DNA of 54,003 nt, taken from contig LJUY01000013.1 in the NCBI GenBank assembly GCA_001304015.1, positions 1 to 54,003 on the forward strand. Direction: 5' to 3'. Position numbers and translations under genes: made by a program. Below the pieces are notes generated by a model that had not been told where the DNA came from, did no database searches, and was given only the letters and a program-made list of their open reading frames with translations. The number at the start of each line of letters is the position of its first letter. Position 1 is the stretch's first letter. This DNA comes from a candidate division Zixibacteria bacterium SM23_81 (GTDB lineage: Bacteria; SM23-81). Positions 36,584 through 45,261 of this stretch are shown piece after piece.

Positions 36584-36614
36584 AAAAAGGTAGTCACCCT
36601 GAAGGCAAACTACC
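36584..36614 (-). terminator. Terminator of mreB
   Basis: GGTAGT (36589-36594) pairs with ACTACC (36609-36614). On the minus strand the short stem is followed by TTTTTATA. It lies 27 nt beyond the mreB stop, making mreB a probable single-gene unit. Confidence 0.5.
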
Positions 36615-36640
36615 CCCCATAAACCTCATTTCAGGAAACC

Positions 36641-37669
36641 TCAATCTTTACTGCTCTTCATCAACATCTTGGAATATCTGCCTAAATTCTCCAATACTTT
36701 GCCTGCACCCATCACGACGCAGGTGAGAGGATCGTCGACGATGTTGACAGGAAGATTGATTTCCTGACGCAGCCTCGTGTCCAGCCCCCTGAGCAACGAG
36801 CCGCCTCCAGTCATGACAATCCCTCGGTCCAGGATATCGGCAGCAAGTTCAGGAGGTGTTCTCTCCAGGGCCTGTTTCACGGCCTCGACGACGGCGTTGG
36901 TGGCCTCGTTAAGAGCCTCGCGAATCTCCACGGAGCTGATTTTGAGAGTTCTAGGAATGCCGGCTACTAGGTCGCGGCCCTTTACCTCCATCTCTATTTC
37001 CTGCTCCAGAGGATAGCCCGATCCTATTTTGATCTTGAGAGCTTCCGCCGTCTGGTCGCCCACCAGGAGGTTATAGTTCTTCTTCAGGTGTTGGACAATG
37101 GCCGCATCCATCTCATCTCCACCCACCCGGATGGAGGTGTTGTTGACAATTCCCGAGAGGGCGATCACCGCGATCTCCGAGGTTCCACCACCCACATCGA
37201 TAACCATGTTGCCCGAGGGCTCCTCCACGGGCAACCCTATCCCTATAGCTGCAGCCATGGGTTCGGCGATGAGAAAGACCTCTCGGGCCCCGGCATGCTC
37301 AGCAGAGTCGCGTACGGCTCTCTTCTCCACCTCGGTGATGCCCGACGGCACGCAGATGACCACCCGGGGTCGCACTAAAAAGCGGTATTTGAGAACCCGT
37401 TTGATGAACTCCCGGAGCATCTCCTCGGTGACCTCAAAATCGGCGATCACTCCGTCCTTCATGGGTCGGATGGCCACGATGTCCTTAGGCGTCCTCCCCA
37501 ACATCTGTTTGGCCGCATTGCCGATGGCCAGAACCCGACGAGTTGACCGATCCAGCGCCACTACGGAGGGCTCATTTTCCACAATGCCCCGGCCCCTCAC
37601 ATATACCAAGGTGTTAGCCGTGCCTAAATCTATGCCGATATCGTTGGACAAAAAGCCAAACCACGGCAT
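36641..37669 (-). CDS. mreB: Rod shape-determining protein MreB
   Basis: This 342-aa bacterial actin polymerises at the inner membrane and guides sidewall synthesis. It has the phosphate-1 motif [11 protein letters not shown], the phosphate-2 [10 protein letters not shown], and the adenosine motif [12 protein letters not shown]. The N-terminal W-F-G-F-L-S is a candidate membrane-binding segment. Length is standard. It has a strong AAAAGGAGGT ribosome site and its own promoter and terminator. The mreCD, mrdA and rodA genes that often follow are absent here, implying the shape cluster is split. A rod-shaped or curved cell is therefore expected. Confidence 0.96.
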   Translation of the reverse strand: MPWFGFLSNDIGIDLGTANTLVYVRGRGIVENEPSVVALDRSTRRVLAIGNAAKQMLGRTPKDIVAIRPMKDGVIADFEVTEEMLREFIKRVLKYRFLVRPRVVICVPSGITEVEKRAVRDSAEHAGAREVFLIAEPMAAAIGIGLPVEEPSGNMVIDVGGGTSEIAVIALSGIVNNTSIRVGGDEMDAAIVQHLKKNYNLLVGDQTAEALKIKIGSGYPLEQEIEMEVKGRDLVAGIPRTLKISSVEIREALNEATNAVVEAVKQALERTPPELAADILDRGIVMTGGGSLLRGLDTRLRQEINLPVNIVDDPLTCVVMGAGKVLENLGRYSKMLMKSSKD

Positions 37670-37741
37670 TCAAACCTCCTTTTCCCTCTAAATTCCTCTG
37701 CACGAGAATCAATTCCTAACGCGCTCTCATTAGACGAAACC

Positions 37742-37770
37742 AAGTTAACACAAATGCCCTTCGGAGTCAA
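37742..37770 (-). promoter_or_regulatory. Sigma70-type promoter for mreB
   Basis: On the minus strand TTGACT (37765-37770), 17 nt, then TAACTT (37742-37747). The -35 is good, the -10 weak. It lies between the lysA terminator and mreB, giving a leader of about 65 nt. Confidence 0.5.
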
Positions 37771-37781
37771 TGATTTTTTGC

Positions 37782-37810
37782 AAAAAAGATCGGCAAAACC
37801 GGCCTCGATC
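37782..37810 (-). terminator. Terminator of lysA
   Basis: On the minus strand a bulged stem (GATCG-AG-GC with GCCGATC) closes a 7-nt loop and is followed by TTTTTT. It starts about 25 nt past the lysA stop. Confidence 0.5.
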
Positions 37811-37834
37811 AGCTGGGCCTGAGCAAGGACCAAA

Positions 37835-39121
37835 TCAACCGTTCTTCTTTGAATCTAGACGAGCCTCTAAGGCCAGCCCCGGAATCAATTCGTTGGCCAT
37901 CATATCCTCAAAAGATTCCCTTTTCCTGATTACAGCATATCGATGACCAAAAACAAGAACCTCTGCAGCCCTGGGGCGACCATTATAGTTGGAGGACATG
38001 GAGGCGCTATACGCCCCCGTCTTCATAACGGCCAGCATATCACCCGCAGCGGGTCGAACCATCTCTCTATCCCTGGCAAGAAAATCGGCCGTTTCACAGA
38101 CCGGTCCAACAACATCGGCCACGATCGAGGGAGCTGTTTTCTCCCGAAGGGGCAGAATCTGATGCATGGCTCCATAGAGACTGGGTCGCACGAGATCGTT
38201 CATGCCAGCATCCACCACGATGAAGTTCTTAGTGGAGGCTTTCTTCAGATATAGAACCCTGGTTACCAGGGCACCCGCGGGCCCCATCAAGGCGCGTCCT
38301 GGCTCGATAATCACCGAGTAATCCAACCTCTGCAACTCATCCTTCACAACTGCCAGCCACTGCTCAGGGCTCGGCGCCACTTCTTTATTATAGGAGATGC
38401 CCAAACCTCCACCTATGTCCAGGTCACGAATCATGATTCCCTTACGGCGAAGCTCTTCCATAAGCGGGATAATTTTTTTCAGCGCCTCTACATAGGGCGC
38501 CGTGGACAAGATCTGTGAGCCCAAGTGAAAGTGCAGCCCCGTCACCTGGATTCCAGGCAAGGTGGAAGCTCTCTGGTAAGCAGAGACGGCCTCCGCCAGG
38601 TCCAGACCAAACTTGCTATCCCCCCTGCCAGTGGCCACATACGGATGGGTGTCTGCCCTTACATCGGGGTTCAGTCTGAGGGCAACCCTGGCCTGGCGTT
38701 GCAGCTTCTGGGCCGTGCTATTCACCAGCTCCAGCTCGGGCACCGACTCTACATTCAGCTGACGGATATCAGCATCTATGGCCCAGCGGATTTCCTCCTC
38801 GGTCTTGCCCACGCCGGCGAAGACAATGTGGCTCGGCGGAAATCCTGCCTTCAGCGCCCGATATAGCTCACCTCCAGAGACCACATCAGCCCCACAACCC
38901 AGGGAGACCAGGATCTTCAGGAGGGCTAAATTGCCGTTGGCCTTGAGAGCGTAGCAAATGATTCCTGGCAATGGCTTCAGGGCCCTTCGGAACTGAACGA
39001 AGGTCTCTATGAGCAGACGACCACTATAGACAAAATACGGGGTGCCCACCTCTGCGGCTACGGAGACCAAGTCTACCTCATCGCAGAATAGGCTTCCCTC
39101 TCGATAGGCAAAAGCCGTCAT
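37835..39121 (-). CDS. lysA: Diaminopimelate decarboxylase
   Basis: This 428-aa PLP enzyme decarboxylates meso-diaminopimelate to lysine. The fold-III signatures are visible: the PLP-binding lysine in C-Y-A-L-K-A-N-G-N near residue 61, H-F-H-L-G-S-Q near 199, the glycine loop G-G-G-L-G-I, E-P-G-R-A-L near 277, and the C-terminal P-V-C-E-T-A-D and G-A-Y. A specific DAPDC rather than arginine or ornithine decarboxylase is supported by these motifs and length. It follows the Ig-like lipoprotein gene by 49 nt and is the last gene of that run before a terminator. Confidence 0.95.
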   Translation of the reverse strand: MTAFAYREGSLFCDEVDLVSVAAEVGTPYFVYSGRLLIETFVQFRRALKPLPGIICYALKANGNLALLKILVSLGCGADVVSGGELYRALKAGFPPSHIVFAGVGKTEEEIRWAIDADIRQLNVESVPELELVNSTAQKLQRQARVALRLNPDVRADTHPYVATGRGDSKFGLDLAEAVSAYQRASTLPGIQVTGLHFHLGSQILSTAPYVEALKKIIPLMEELRRKGIMIRDLDIGGGLGISYNKEVAPSPEQWLAVVKDELQRLDYSVIIEPGRALMGPAGALVTRVLYLKKASTKNFIVVDAGMNDLVRPSLYGAMHQILPLREKTAPSIVADVVGPVCETADFLARDREMVRPAAGDMLAVMKTGAYSASMSSNYNGRPRAAEVLVFGHRYAVIRKRESFEDMMANELIPGLALEARLDSKKNG

Positions 39122-39170
39122 ATAATTCCCCCTCTATGAGCTCCTGGAGAGCAAAAAATGGCCTGCTCTC

Positions 39171-40877
39171 TTAGCGTTCCAACACGACATCCACCCCACC
39201 AGTCTCCCACCGAGAACGTATCATCACCGTATCCTGGCTGACCCAGAAAGGCTCCGCCGGGATGAAGGGAATAGGTCGCCCCCAGCTAAAGTTGCTATTC
39301 CCGTCCAAATCGAGAAACGCACTTATCAGATAGCGCCCAGGGAGAAGGCTCTCAAAGCGATACTCTCCAGTTTGCGAGAACACCTGTCTTTCACGGCCAC
39401 CCTTCTCTAACGCATAGGCCTGAAGGAAGACCCTTCCTGAGTCGGGAAGCCCCAGTCGCGTGACCTTGCCCGAAAGAGAACCTAACTTCTCGGCCTCCAC
39501 GGTCTCAAACCAGGTCTCCGGGACGCCTTCTGCCATAGCATTTCCGGCCAAATCCCTTAAACCTAAAGCGCTTAGAGAAATGCTATAGACGCTTCCAGCT
39601 CCCAGACCTTGGTCAGGGTAAAATGTCAGCTTGGCCCCATGAGCCCATTGAAATTGGCCCACCAGGGGCACACGGGCACTGTCCAACACAACAATTGAGG
39701 TCTCCGCTGAGATGGGCTCTATGGCCTCATCGAAACATAGGGAAATGGGCGCATCCCGAAAAATCCCCTGAGCGGAGTCCGGGGGCCAAAGCTCCACCAG
39801 CCTGGGTCCTATAGTGTCCGGTAGATCACTGCCCCAAAACTCATGGTGGTGGCTCGGAAGGGTCAGCTGGTTGCCAAACAGGTCCTGCAATCCCCTAAGG
39901 GAGAGCTGATACCGTTTGCCCTCTTTTTGAGGCACCGTATTCAGGATGATTCGGTCTTGTGATCCGCATTCCAGGCTCACCGCCCTGATATCCAGGGAAA
40001 TAGATGTGTCCTCTGCTGAGAATAGATGATATGACTCCGGGACGACAGCGCTGACACTGTCCAAGGCTTCATCGAAATACAGAATCACTTTGTCCCCCCT
40101 GGAAACTTCCAAAGTTTTCAATGAGGGGCCTACGGTGTCCAGATGGGCTAGGCGCAGGGATAGCTTCTGGCCCGAAGATACGGCCTGGGACAAAAGCACA
40201 TCACGGCTGGGAACAGCCAGAAGCTCGGTATCGGCATCGAATTTTCTATCGCCGTTGAGATCTTCCACAGCGAAGCACCGATACCGACCTTCACCGAGGT
40301 TATCGAAGCGGAACTGACCCATGGCATCTGTTTGCGTGACGTAATCGGGCGGCTGCACGGCCAGGTCTGTGTGCACATCTCCACTCAGTTGGTAGGCCCA
40401 AAGATCAACGCCCATTCGGAGAAAAATATCCTGATACACCTGACCGGAAACAGACCCCTGATCAATTCTCTCTCCAGTGGAAAAGGCGAAGGAATATGAT
40501 TTCAATAAATTATTTTTTCTTAGGTCTTTACAAGTAACACCTAAAGTAATTACATAGGTTCTATCCTCCTGAAGACCCTCCGGTAGTGTCACCTTGAGCG
40601 TTCTGCCTTTCCACTTTGTATCTGGGCTTTCTCTGGGGCGAGGAGAAATAAACAGCGCATCAACAACGGAAGACCGGTCCATGGCCTCACTGAAGGTGAC
40701 GGTAATTTCCTGGTCTAAAGATACATGCGTGAGGTTGGCTTGGGGGGTGTGATCCACGACTTCCGGTGGAATCCGATCGACTGGCCCACCAGGCGGAGGT
40801 CCCTTATGGGCACACTGAAGGACTAACAGCAGCCAAAGAAGAGGTGGGAGGAACTTTTTGATCTTCTTATGGTTCAT
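39171..40877 (-). CDS. Ig-like (SbsA/CNA-like) exported lipoprotein
   Basis: This 568-aa protein has a hydrophobic signal ending at L-Q-C, probably lipidated though Gln before the Cys is atypical. It then has G-P-P-P-G-G-P-V-D-R-I-P-P, a linker common in FCB lipoproteins. Four or so Ig-like units follow, each with a T-x-S-x-D-x-x-I-x-x-x-F-S/D-E-A motif (about 50, 235, 340). The last part has a G-D-L-D-G-N-S-N-F calcium-loop-like turn. The open frame continues upstream, but the start at 40877 overlaps the stop of the TPR gene by 11 nt and has the signal peptide. Its ligand is unknown; it probably displays on the envelope surface. Confidence 0.8.
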   Translation of the reverse strand: MNHKKIKKFLPPLLWLLLVLQCAHKGPPPGGPVDRIPPEVVDHTPQANLTHVSLDQEITVTFSEAMDRSSVVDALFISPRPRESPDTKWKGRTLKVTLPEGLQEDRTYVITLGVTCKDLRKNNLLKSYSFAFSTGERIDQGSVSGQVYQDIFLRMGVDLWAYQLSGDVHTDLAVQPPDYVTQTDAMGQFRFDNLGEGRYRCFAVEDLNGDRKFDADTELLAVPSRDVLLSQAVSSGQKLSLRLAHLDTVGPSLKTLEVSRGDKVILYFDEALDSVSAVVPESYHLFSAEDTSISLDIRAVSLECGSQDRIILNTVPQKEGKRYQLSLRGLQDLFGNQLTLPSHHHEFWGSDLPDTIGPRLVELWPPDSAQGIFRDAPISLCFDEAIEPISAETSIVVLDSARVPLVGQFQWAHGAKLTFYPDQGLGAGSVYSISLSALGLRDLAGNAMAEGVPETWFETVEAEKLGSLSGKVTRLGLPDSGRVFLQAYALEKGGRERQVFSQTGEYRFESLLPGRYLISAFLDLDGNSNFSWGRPIPFIPAEPFWVSQDTVMIRSRWETGGVDVVLER

Positions 40878-42552
40878 ATTGATCCAGCTTGTCCTTGATC
40901 TTCTCATCGTAAGGATTAAGCTCCAGAGCGCTTTGCCACTTCTGGATGGCTTCTGCCAACCTCCCCTGCTGAAGGTATACATCCCCCAGATGATCGAACA
41001 TGACCGCTTCATCTCCCGATCCGAGAATGGCTTTGGCGAGGTACTCCTCGGCCAGAAGAAGTTTCCCCTGACGAAAGTACACCCAGCCCATGCTATCCAG
41101 ATAGATGGCACTTTCGGGCTCAATCTCCAGGGCTCTCTCGATAAACTCTCGAGCTGCCTCCAAACGCACCCCGCGATCTGCTAACATATACCCTAGATAG
41201 TTAAGAGCCCAGTGATCACCGGGATCAAGGGCCACAATGTGCTGGAAAAGGTCCACCGCCCTGTCGAAAAAGCCAGCCCGCTCATAGCTGGTAGCCAAGT
41301 CCCTGATAACATTGCTGCTATCGGGAGCCAGAGAAAGTGCCTGCTTCAAAGCGCTGACCGCCTCCAAATACTTGAATTGGCGCATATAACTGACTCCCAA
41401 TAGATGATAGAGGCCTGACTCCCCGGGCATGGAGAGCACAGCTTGTTGCAGAAGGCTTTCTGCCTGGGAGAATTCCTCTTTTTGAAGCAGCGCCACCGCC
41501 AGGCTTATCCAACTCTCGGTCGCGGTCTCATCAAGACCGATGGCCTCCTGAAAGAGTCCGATGGCCCCTTCCATATCACCCTGTTGGGCCAAAATACGAC
41601 CTAAATAAAGCGGCACGCTGGGGTCATCTGGGGTCAAAAGACGAAGAGCATGGAGGCTTTCTTGGGCTTTATCCAGATGACCACAGTTGTAGAGAAGCAT
41701 CGCCAGGTGTCTTTGGGCATAGACGTTGCGGGGCTCACGCTTCATGATCTCACGGTATTGCTCGATGGCCTCCTCATGCCTTGAGAGCCTTAGATGAAGG
41801 GTCGCGAGCCTGAATCTCAGATTGGACTGATCAGGCATCAGGCTTAAAGCCTGCTGATACGTGGAGATACTCTTTTCAATCTGGCCCACGTCCTCGTACA
41901 GTTGTGCCAGACCCACATGGGCCTCTACCAGATCCATCTTCAAGGCCAGAGCCTTCTTATACTCACCCTCGGCCTCCTCAAGCCTATCCATGCTGACCAA
42001 CAGCAAAGCCCGCTGGACATAGATCTCCTCGGGATGAGGGACAATGCCGATCATACGGTCGTATTGCTTCAAGGCTTCATTCGGGCGGCCTTGCATTTGA
42101 TGGATCAGAGCCAAGTTGTAGTGGGTCTGGACGTTTGCTGGCGCGAGCTTTAGGACACGAGCATACATCTTTTTGGCCAGGTCCAGTCTGTTCAAGTGGC
42201 GGTAGCAATCACCCAGAAACAGGTGTACAGGCACAGAGGAAGCATCTGCCTGGGCAACCTCCTCCAACAAGTTCGCAGCTGCCTCCCACCAGCCCATCTT
42301 GCCGTAAGTTCGAGCCAAGGCTAAGCGAACATCCACCGACCACGGATCGTACTCCAGGGCTTGGCGGTATTCCCGCGCAGCCGCCTCAAAATAGCCTTGG
42401 AGCTCCAACAAATCGCCACTGGCAAAATGCCAGTATGCCTCGGGAGGAGTAGAAACAGGGAAAACGCGTTCTCTCCTCGTGGACGCACAGCTCACCGTAA
42501 GCAGGCAAATTAGCCCCATCCAAAGGATTTTGGATAAAAGCGGAAATCTCAT
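40867..42552 (-). CDS. TPR lipoprotein
   Basis: This 561-aa protein has a lipoprotein-like signal (about 1-22, ending T-V-S-C-A-S). The rest is a superhelix of about 14 tetratricopeptide repeats of 34 residues, recognisable by L-x-x-x-Y-x-x-x-G-x-x-x-x-A-x-x-x-Y-x-x-A-L and P-x-x-x-x-x. No enzymatic domain is attached. It overlaps the Ig-like lipoprotein gene by 11 nt, so the pair are translationally coupled and may work as one envelope complex. The start at 42552 has AGGGG upstream; the open frame to 42636 has no ribosome site. Confidence 0.85.
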   Translation of the reverse strand: MRFPLLSKILWMGLICLLTVSCASTRRERVFPVSTPPEAYWHFASGDLLELQGYFEAAAREYRQALEYDPWSVDVRLALARTYGKMGWWEAAANLLEEVAQADASSVPVHLFLGDCYRHLNRLDLAKKMYARVLKLAPANVQTHYNLALIHQMQGRPNEALKQYDRMIGIVPHPEEIYVQRALLLVSMDRLEEAEGEYKKALALKMDLVEAHVGLAQLYEDVGQIEKSISTYQQALSLMPDQSNLRFRLATLHLRLSRHEEAIEQYREIMKREPRNVYAQRHLAMLLYNCGHLDKAQESLHALRLLTPDDPSVPLYLGRILAQQGDMEGAIGLFQEAIGLDETATESWISLAVALLQKEEFSQAESLLQQAVLSMPGESGLYHLLGVSYMRQFKYLEAVSALKQALSLAPDSSNVIRDLATSYERAGFFDRAVDLFQHIVALDPGDHWALNYLGYMLADRGVRLEAAREFIERALEIEPESAIYLDSMGWVYFRQGKLLLAEEYLAKAILGSGDEAVMFDHLGDVYLQQGRLAEAIQKWQSALELNPYDEKIKDKLDQYEP

Positions 42553-42626
42553 CGCAGGCCTTCCCCTAATGTATATCTTTTTTAAACTAATATTGCCACG
42601 GAGGAAAAACAAGGAAAAAGATAGAC

Positions 42627-42660
42627 AAAAGCCCATCCAGCAATCTCCCGCCAGATGGGC
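42627..42660 (-). terminator. Terminator of lamin-tail gene 1
   Basis: GCCCATC (42631-42637) pairs with GATGGGC (42654-42660). On the minus strand TTTT follows. The sequence resembles the terminator of the second lamin-tail gene (43740-43778), consistent with duplication of gene plus terminator. Confidence 0.75.
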
Positions 42661-42699
42661 CTCCCTATCCTTTTCTCTTCACCGTGTCAACCAGAAAGA

Positions 42700-43623
42700 T
42701 CAGCGGTACTTGGCCTTGATTTCCCCCCAAGTGGTCTGATCCACTCTGGTGGTTCCCGTAAAAACACTGATGGGCCCATAGAATATCTCACGGCCCTCCA
42801 TATCCACTTGACGAAGCTTATAGTAGTAAGTTCTATCCGGGAGGATATCTATATCATGGTAGACATAACTGTGGGGTTCCAGGGAGGAACCATGCCCGGG
42901 AATGAGCCCGGAAATGGCCTGATATTCCCCATCAAGCTCCTGAGCCCGCCATACAAAGAAACCCATATTATTGATCTCGGTTTCCGTCCGCCAGCGCAGC
43001 GTAACAACCCCAGCGCTGAAGGAGCCGGCGAAATACGATAGATCAACGGGCAATGTGGAATCTGTGTTCAGATAGCCGGGGGTGCCATAATCTCCATCCC
43101 CATATGTAGCTGTGGTGTCCTCCACCCAATCTGACCCATCGTCGTAGCTTCCCGGCGGACCCGTCCAGCCCATGGAGTGGCCGGTGGGATCGGGCCAGAT
43201 AGGGCCTCCGTCATAGTTGATCCGAGCGATCTCTGCCTTGAGGCCATCTTCCAGCACGATTTCGTCGGCGGTGTTGGCAAGATACCAAGCGGTACCGTAA
43301 GAATAATCGCAGGTGTAGCCACCGTTGGTTCCGGAATCGGCATTGTTGCCTAAAACCAAGTATCCTTTGGCGGGAACCAGTAAAGGGCCTCCGTTGTCGA
43401 TGACGTGGCTGTCAACATCGTCGTCCCGGATCGTCCAGCCGTTGATGTCGATGTCCGAAGAGGTAGAGTTGTAAAGCTCGAACCACTCTCCGTTAGCGTC
43501 ACTGACGGCTGCGGGGTTCTGCATCACCTCGTTGATGATGATGTCCCCAGGATTGGCCGCTTCCCCGGCCACAATGCACAGCCCCAGCACGAAAATCGTC
43601 ACCATACCGAATAGAGTCTTCAC
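42700..43623 (-). CDS. Secreted lamin-tail-domain protein 1
   Basis: This 307-aa protein has a signal peptide (about 1-23), a lamin-tail/LTD Ig-like domain (about 25-160) with N-P-G-D-I-I-I-N-E-V-M-Q-N-P, G-E-W-F-E-L-Y-N and G-W-T-I, then a linker T-Y-G-D-G-D-Y-G-T-P-G-Y. A fibronectin-like strand domain follows (V-T-L-R-W-R-T-E-T-E-I-N-N), and the C-terminus ends T-T-W-G-E-I-K-A-K-Y-R. LTD domains are found in bacterial secreted proteins and nucleases, mostly of unknown ligand. No sorting family I recognise matches the tail. It is a tandem paralogue of the gene at 43817-44734. Confidence 0.8.
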   Translation of the reverse strand: MKTLFGMVTIFVLGLCIVAGEAANPGDIIINEVMQNPAAVSDANGEWFELYNSTSSDIDINGWTIRDDDVDSHVIDNGGPLLVPAKGYLVLGNNADSGTNGGYTCDYSYGTAWYLANTADEIVLEDGLKAEIARINYDGGPIWPDPTGHSMGWTGPPGSYDDGSDWVEDTTATYGDGDYGTPGYLNTDSTLPVDLSYFAGSFSAGVVTLRWRTETEINNMGFFVWRAQELDGEYQAISGLIPGHGSSLEPHSYVYHDIDILPDRTYYYKLRQVDMEGREIFYGPISVFTGTTRVDQTTWGEIKAKYR

Positions 43624-43739
43624 ACTCTGCCTCCTTCCTTACAAGCCCCCCGATATGCCCTGCCCTTTCACTCAAGAGTCTATCGCTTTTATCGATTTTT
43701 TAAACTAATGACAAAATCAAGAAAAAAGCAAGGAAAAAA

Positions 43740-43778
43740 TTAAAAAGCCCGTCCAGTTGAGAACAGCTGAACGGGCTT
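43740..43778 (-). terminator. Terminator of lamin-tail gene 2
   Basis: AAGCCCGT (43745-43752) pairs with ACGGGCTT (43771-43778), with an inner CAG/CTG step. On the minus strand a T-rich run follows (TTTTTAATTTTTT). Confidence 0.85.
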
Positions 43779-43816
43779 CTAAGTTGCCCCATCTACCCGG
43801 CGCGAGAGAAAGCGCT

Positions 43817-44734
43817 TTAGCGATACATGGCTTTGATGGTTCCCCAGGTGGTCTGGTCTACGGCGGTAGCCCCAGAAAAAACGCTGATGGGCCCGTAGAA
43901 GGCCTCCTGGCCCTCCAGGTCCACCTGACGAAGTTTGTAGTAGTAAGTCTTATCGAGAATGATATCGACATCGCGGTAGAGATAGTCGTGTGGCTCCAGG
44001 GATGATCCATGTCCCGGAATGAGCTGAGATATGGGCTGATATTCCCCAACCTCCGTTGCGGCCCGCCACACATAAAATCCCAAATTGTTGATCTCCGTCT
44101 CCGTGCGCCAACGTAATACGATGGCATCTGAGCTAAAGGATCCGGTGAAAGAGGACAGGCCAACGGGCAATGAGGAATCGGTGTTCTTATAGCCAGGGGT
44201 GCCCCAATCTCCATCTCCATAGAAAGCCACACCCTCAACAACCCAGCGCGCCCCATCGTTATTGTCTCCCGGCGGTCCCAGCCAGGCCATGGAGGCTCCG
44301 GAGGGATTTGGCCAGATGGGTCCGCCGTCGTAATTGATGCGATCGATCTCCACTCCACCTTCCTCCAAGACAATCTCGTCATCGCTGTTGGAAAGGGTGA
44401 AACTGGAGTACTCATAGTCACAGCTATAGCCACCATTGGTGGCCATATCGGCGTTGTTGCCCAGCACAAGATATCCTTTAGCGGAAATCACCAGAGGACT
44501 ACCATTGTCAATGGTGTGAACATTGGCGGCGTCGTCCCGAATCACCCACCCATTGATATCTATGTCCTCTGAGGTGGCGTTGTAGAGCTCGAACCACTCT
44601 CCCTGGGTGTCACCGACGGCCACCGGATCCTGCATCACCTCGTTGATAATCACATCGCCTGGATTGGCAGCCTCGCCAGCGACGACACACAGTCCCAAGC
44701 TGAAAGTCGCTAAGATGCCGAGGAGGGTTCTCAT
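43817..44734 (-). CDS. Secreted lamin-tail-domain protein 2
   Basis: This 305-aa protein is a close paralogue of the neighbouring lamin-tail protein over its whole length. It has a signal peptide, an LTD domain with N-P-G-D-V-I-I-N-E-V-M-Q-D-P, a fibronectin-like domain (V-L-R-W-R-T-E-T-E-I-N-N-L-G-F-Y-V-W-R-A), and a tail T-T-W-G-T-I-K-A-M-Y-R. The start at 44734 has AGGAG about 8 nt upstream; the reported open frame runs 45 nt further. The tandem copies share even the downstream T-rich stretch and terminator shape, so the duplication is recent on the gene-family scale. The role is unknown. Confidence 0.8.
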   Translation of the reverse strand: MRTLLGILATFSLGLCVVAGEAANPGDVIINEVMQDPVAVGDTQGEWFELYNATSEDIDINGWVIRDDAANVHTIDNGSPLVISAKGYLVLGNNADMATNGGYSCDYEYSSFTLSNSDDEIVLEEGGVEIDRINYDGGPIWPNPSGASMAWLGPPGDNNDGARWVVEGVAFYGDGDWGTPGYKNTDSSLPVGLSSFTGSFSSDAIVLRWRTETEINNLGFYVWRAATEVGEYQPISQLIPGHGSSLEPHDYLYRDVDIILDKTYYYKLRQVDLEGQEAFYGPISVFSGATAVDQTTWGTIKAMYR

Positions 44735-45100
44735 GTTGTGACTCCTTGCTGAAATGGAAACACGATGGTCTCTGCTCACGATCAGGCACTCATGGCTTTC
44801 ACCTCCCGGGAAGATGGTGGCACCTCCCTCGAGATCAATTTATGTGCCAACCCAGCAGCGAAAGGAGGGCTGGCAGGATTTTCTACAACTCTTTAACGCT
44901 CTGGATGTTCGTGTCAGCACTCCTAATAAATTCCGGTCAACACATCGTAAAACACCTCCCCCATCATACCCAGCCTTTCTCCTCTCTCGTTTATCCGAGC
45001 ACTTTATAAGAGATTCATCCCGTCTCTAAAGTTCCCGCAGAGTTGGGTATTCTGTTTGCAATCGATTCACAGACCCCGTGCTGTCTGCTTCGAAAATCGC

Positions 45101-45135
45101 AAAAAAAGCCGTCACCACTTTTCATGGCGACGGCT
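45101..45135 (-). terminator. Terminator of glnA
   Basis: AGCCGTC (45107-45113) pairs with GACGGCT (45129-45135), extendable to 10 bp with one mismatch. On the minus strand the stem is followed by TTTTTT. It is 127 nt beyond the stop. Confidence 0.75.
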
Positions 45136-45168
45136 ATAAGCTGGTAACATTTTGCGAGTTTTATACCC

Positions 45169-45221
45169 TACGCAACACGCATCACGTAATACGCATCACC
45201 TAACACGCTCTACTCAATACG
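45169..45221. repeat. Degenerate CACGTAATACGCATCAC-type words
   Basis: Imperfect repeats of about 10 nt (CGCAACACGCATCACG, TAATACGCATCACC, TAACACGC) resemble the array at 21530-21602. It is non-coding and lies between the glnA stop and its terminator. Confidence 0.6.
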
Positions 45222-45261
45222 ATCTCCGACCATAGAATCCCGATCCAAATCTCAATCCAAC

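Larger units (their letters stand above)
44735..45261. other. Gap between lamin-tail gene 2 and glnA
   Basis: This 527-nt gap contains the glnA terminator (45101-45135) and a degenerate TACGCA-type array (45169-45221). The 44750-45060 part is the probable promoter region of the lamin-tail gene; only a weak TTGACC near 44937 was seen. No gene is supported. Confidence 0.6.

Noticed and set aside
37738-37770. A third ECF promoter upstream of mreB
   Set aside because: GTCTAA is present but the -35 at 16-nt spacing reads GGCATTT, and a sigma70-type site fits better.
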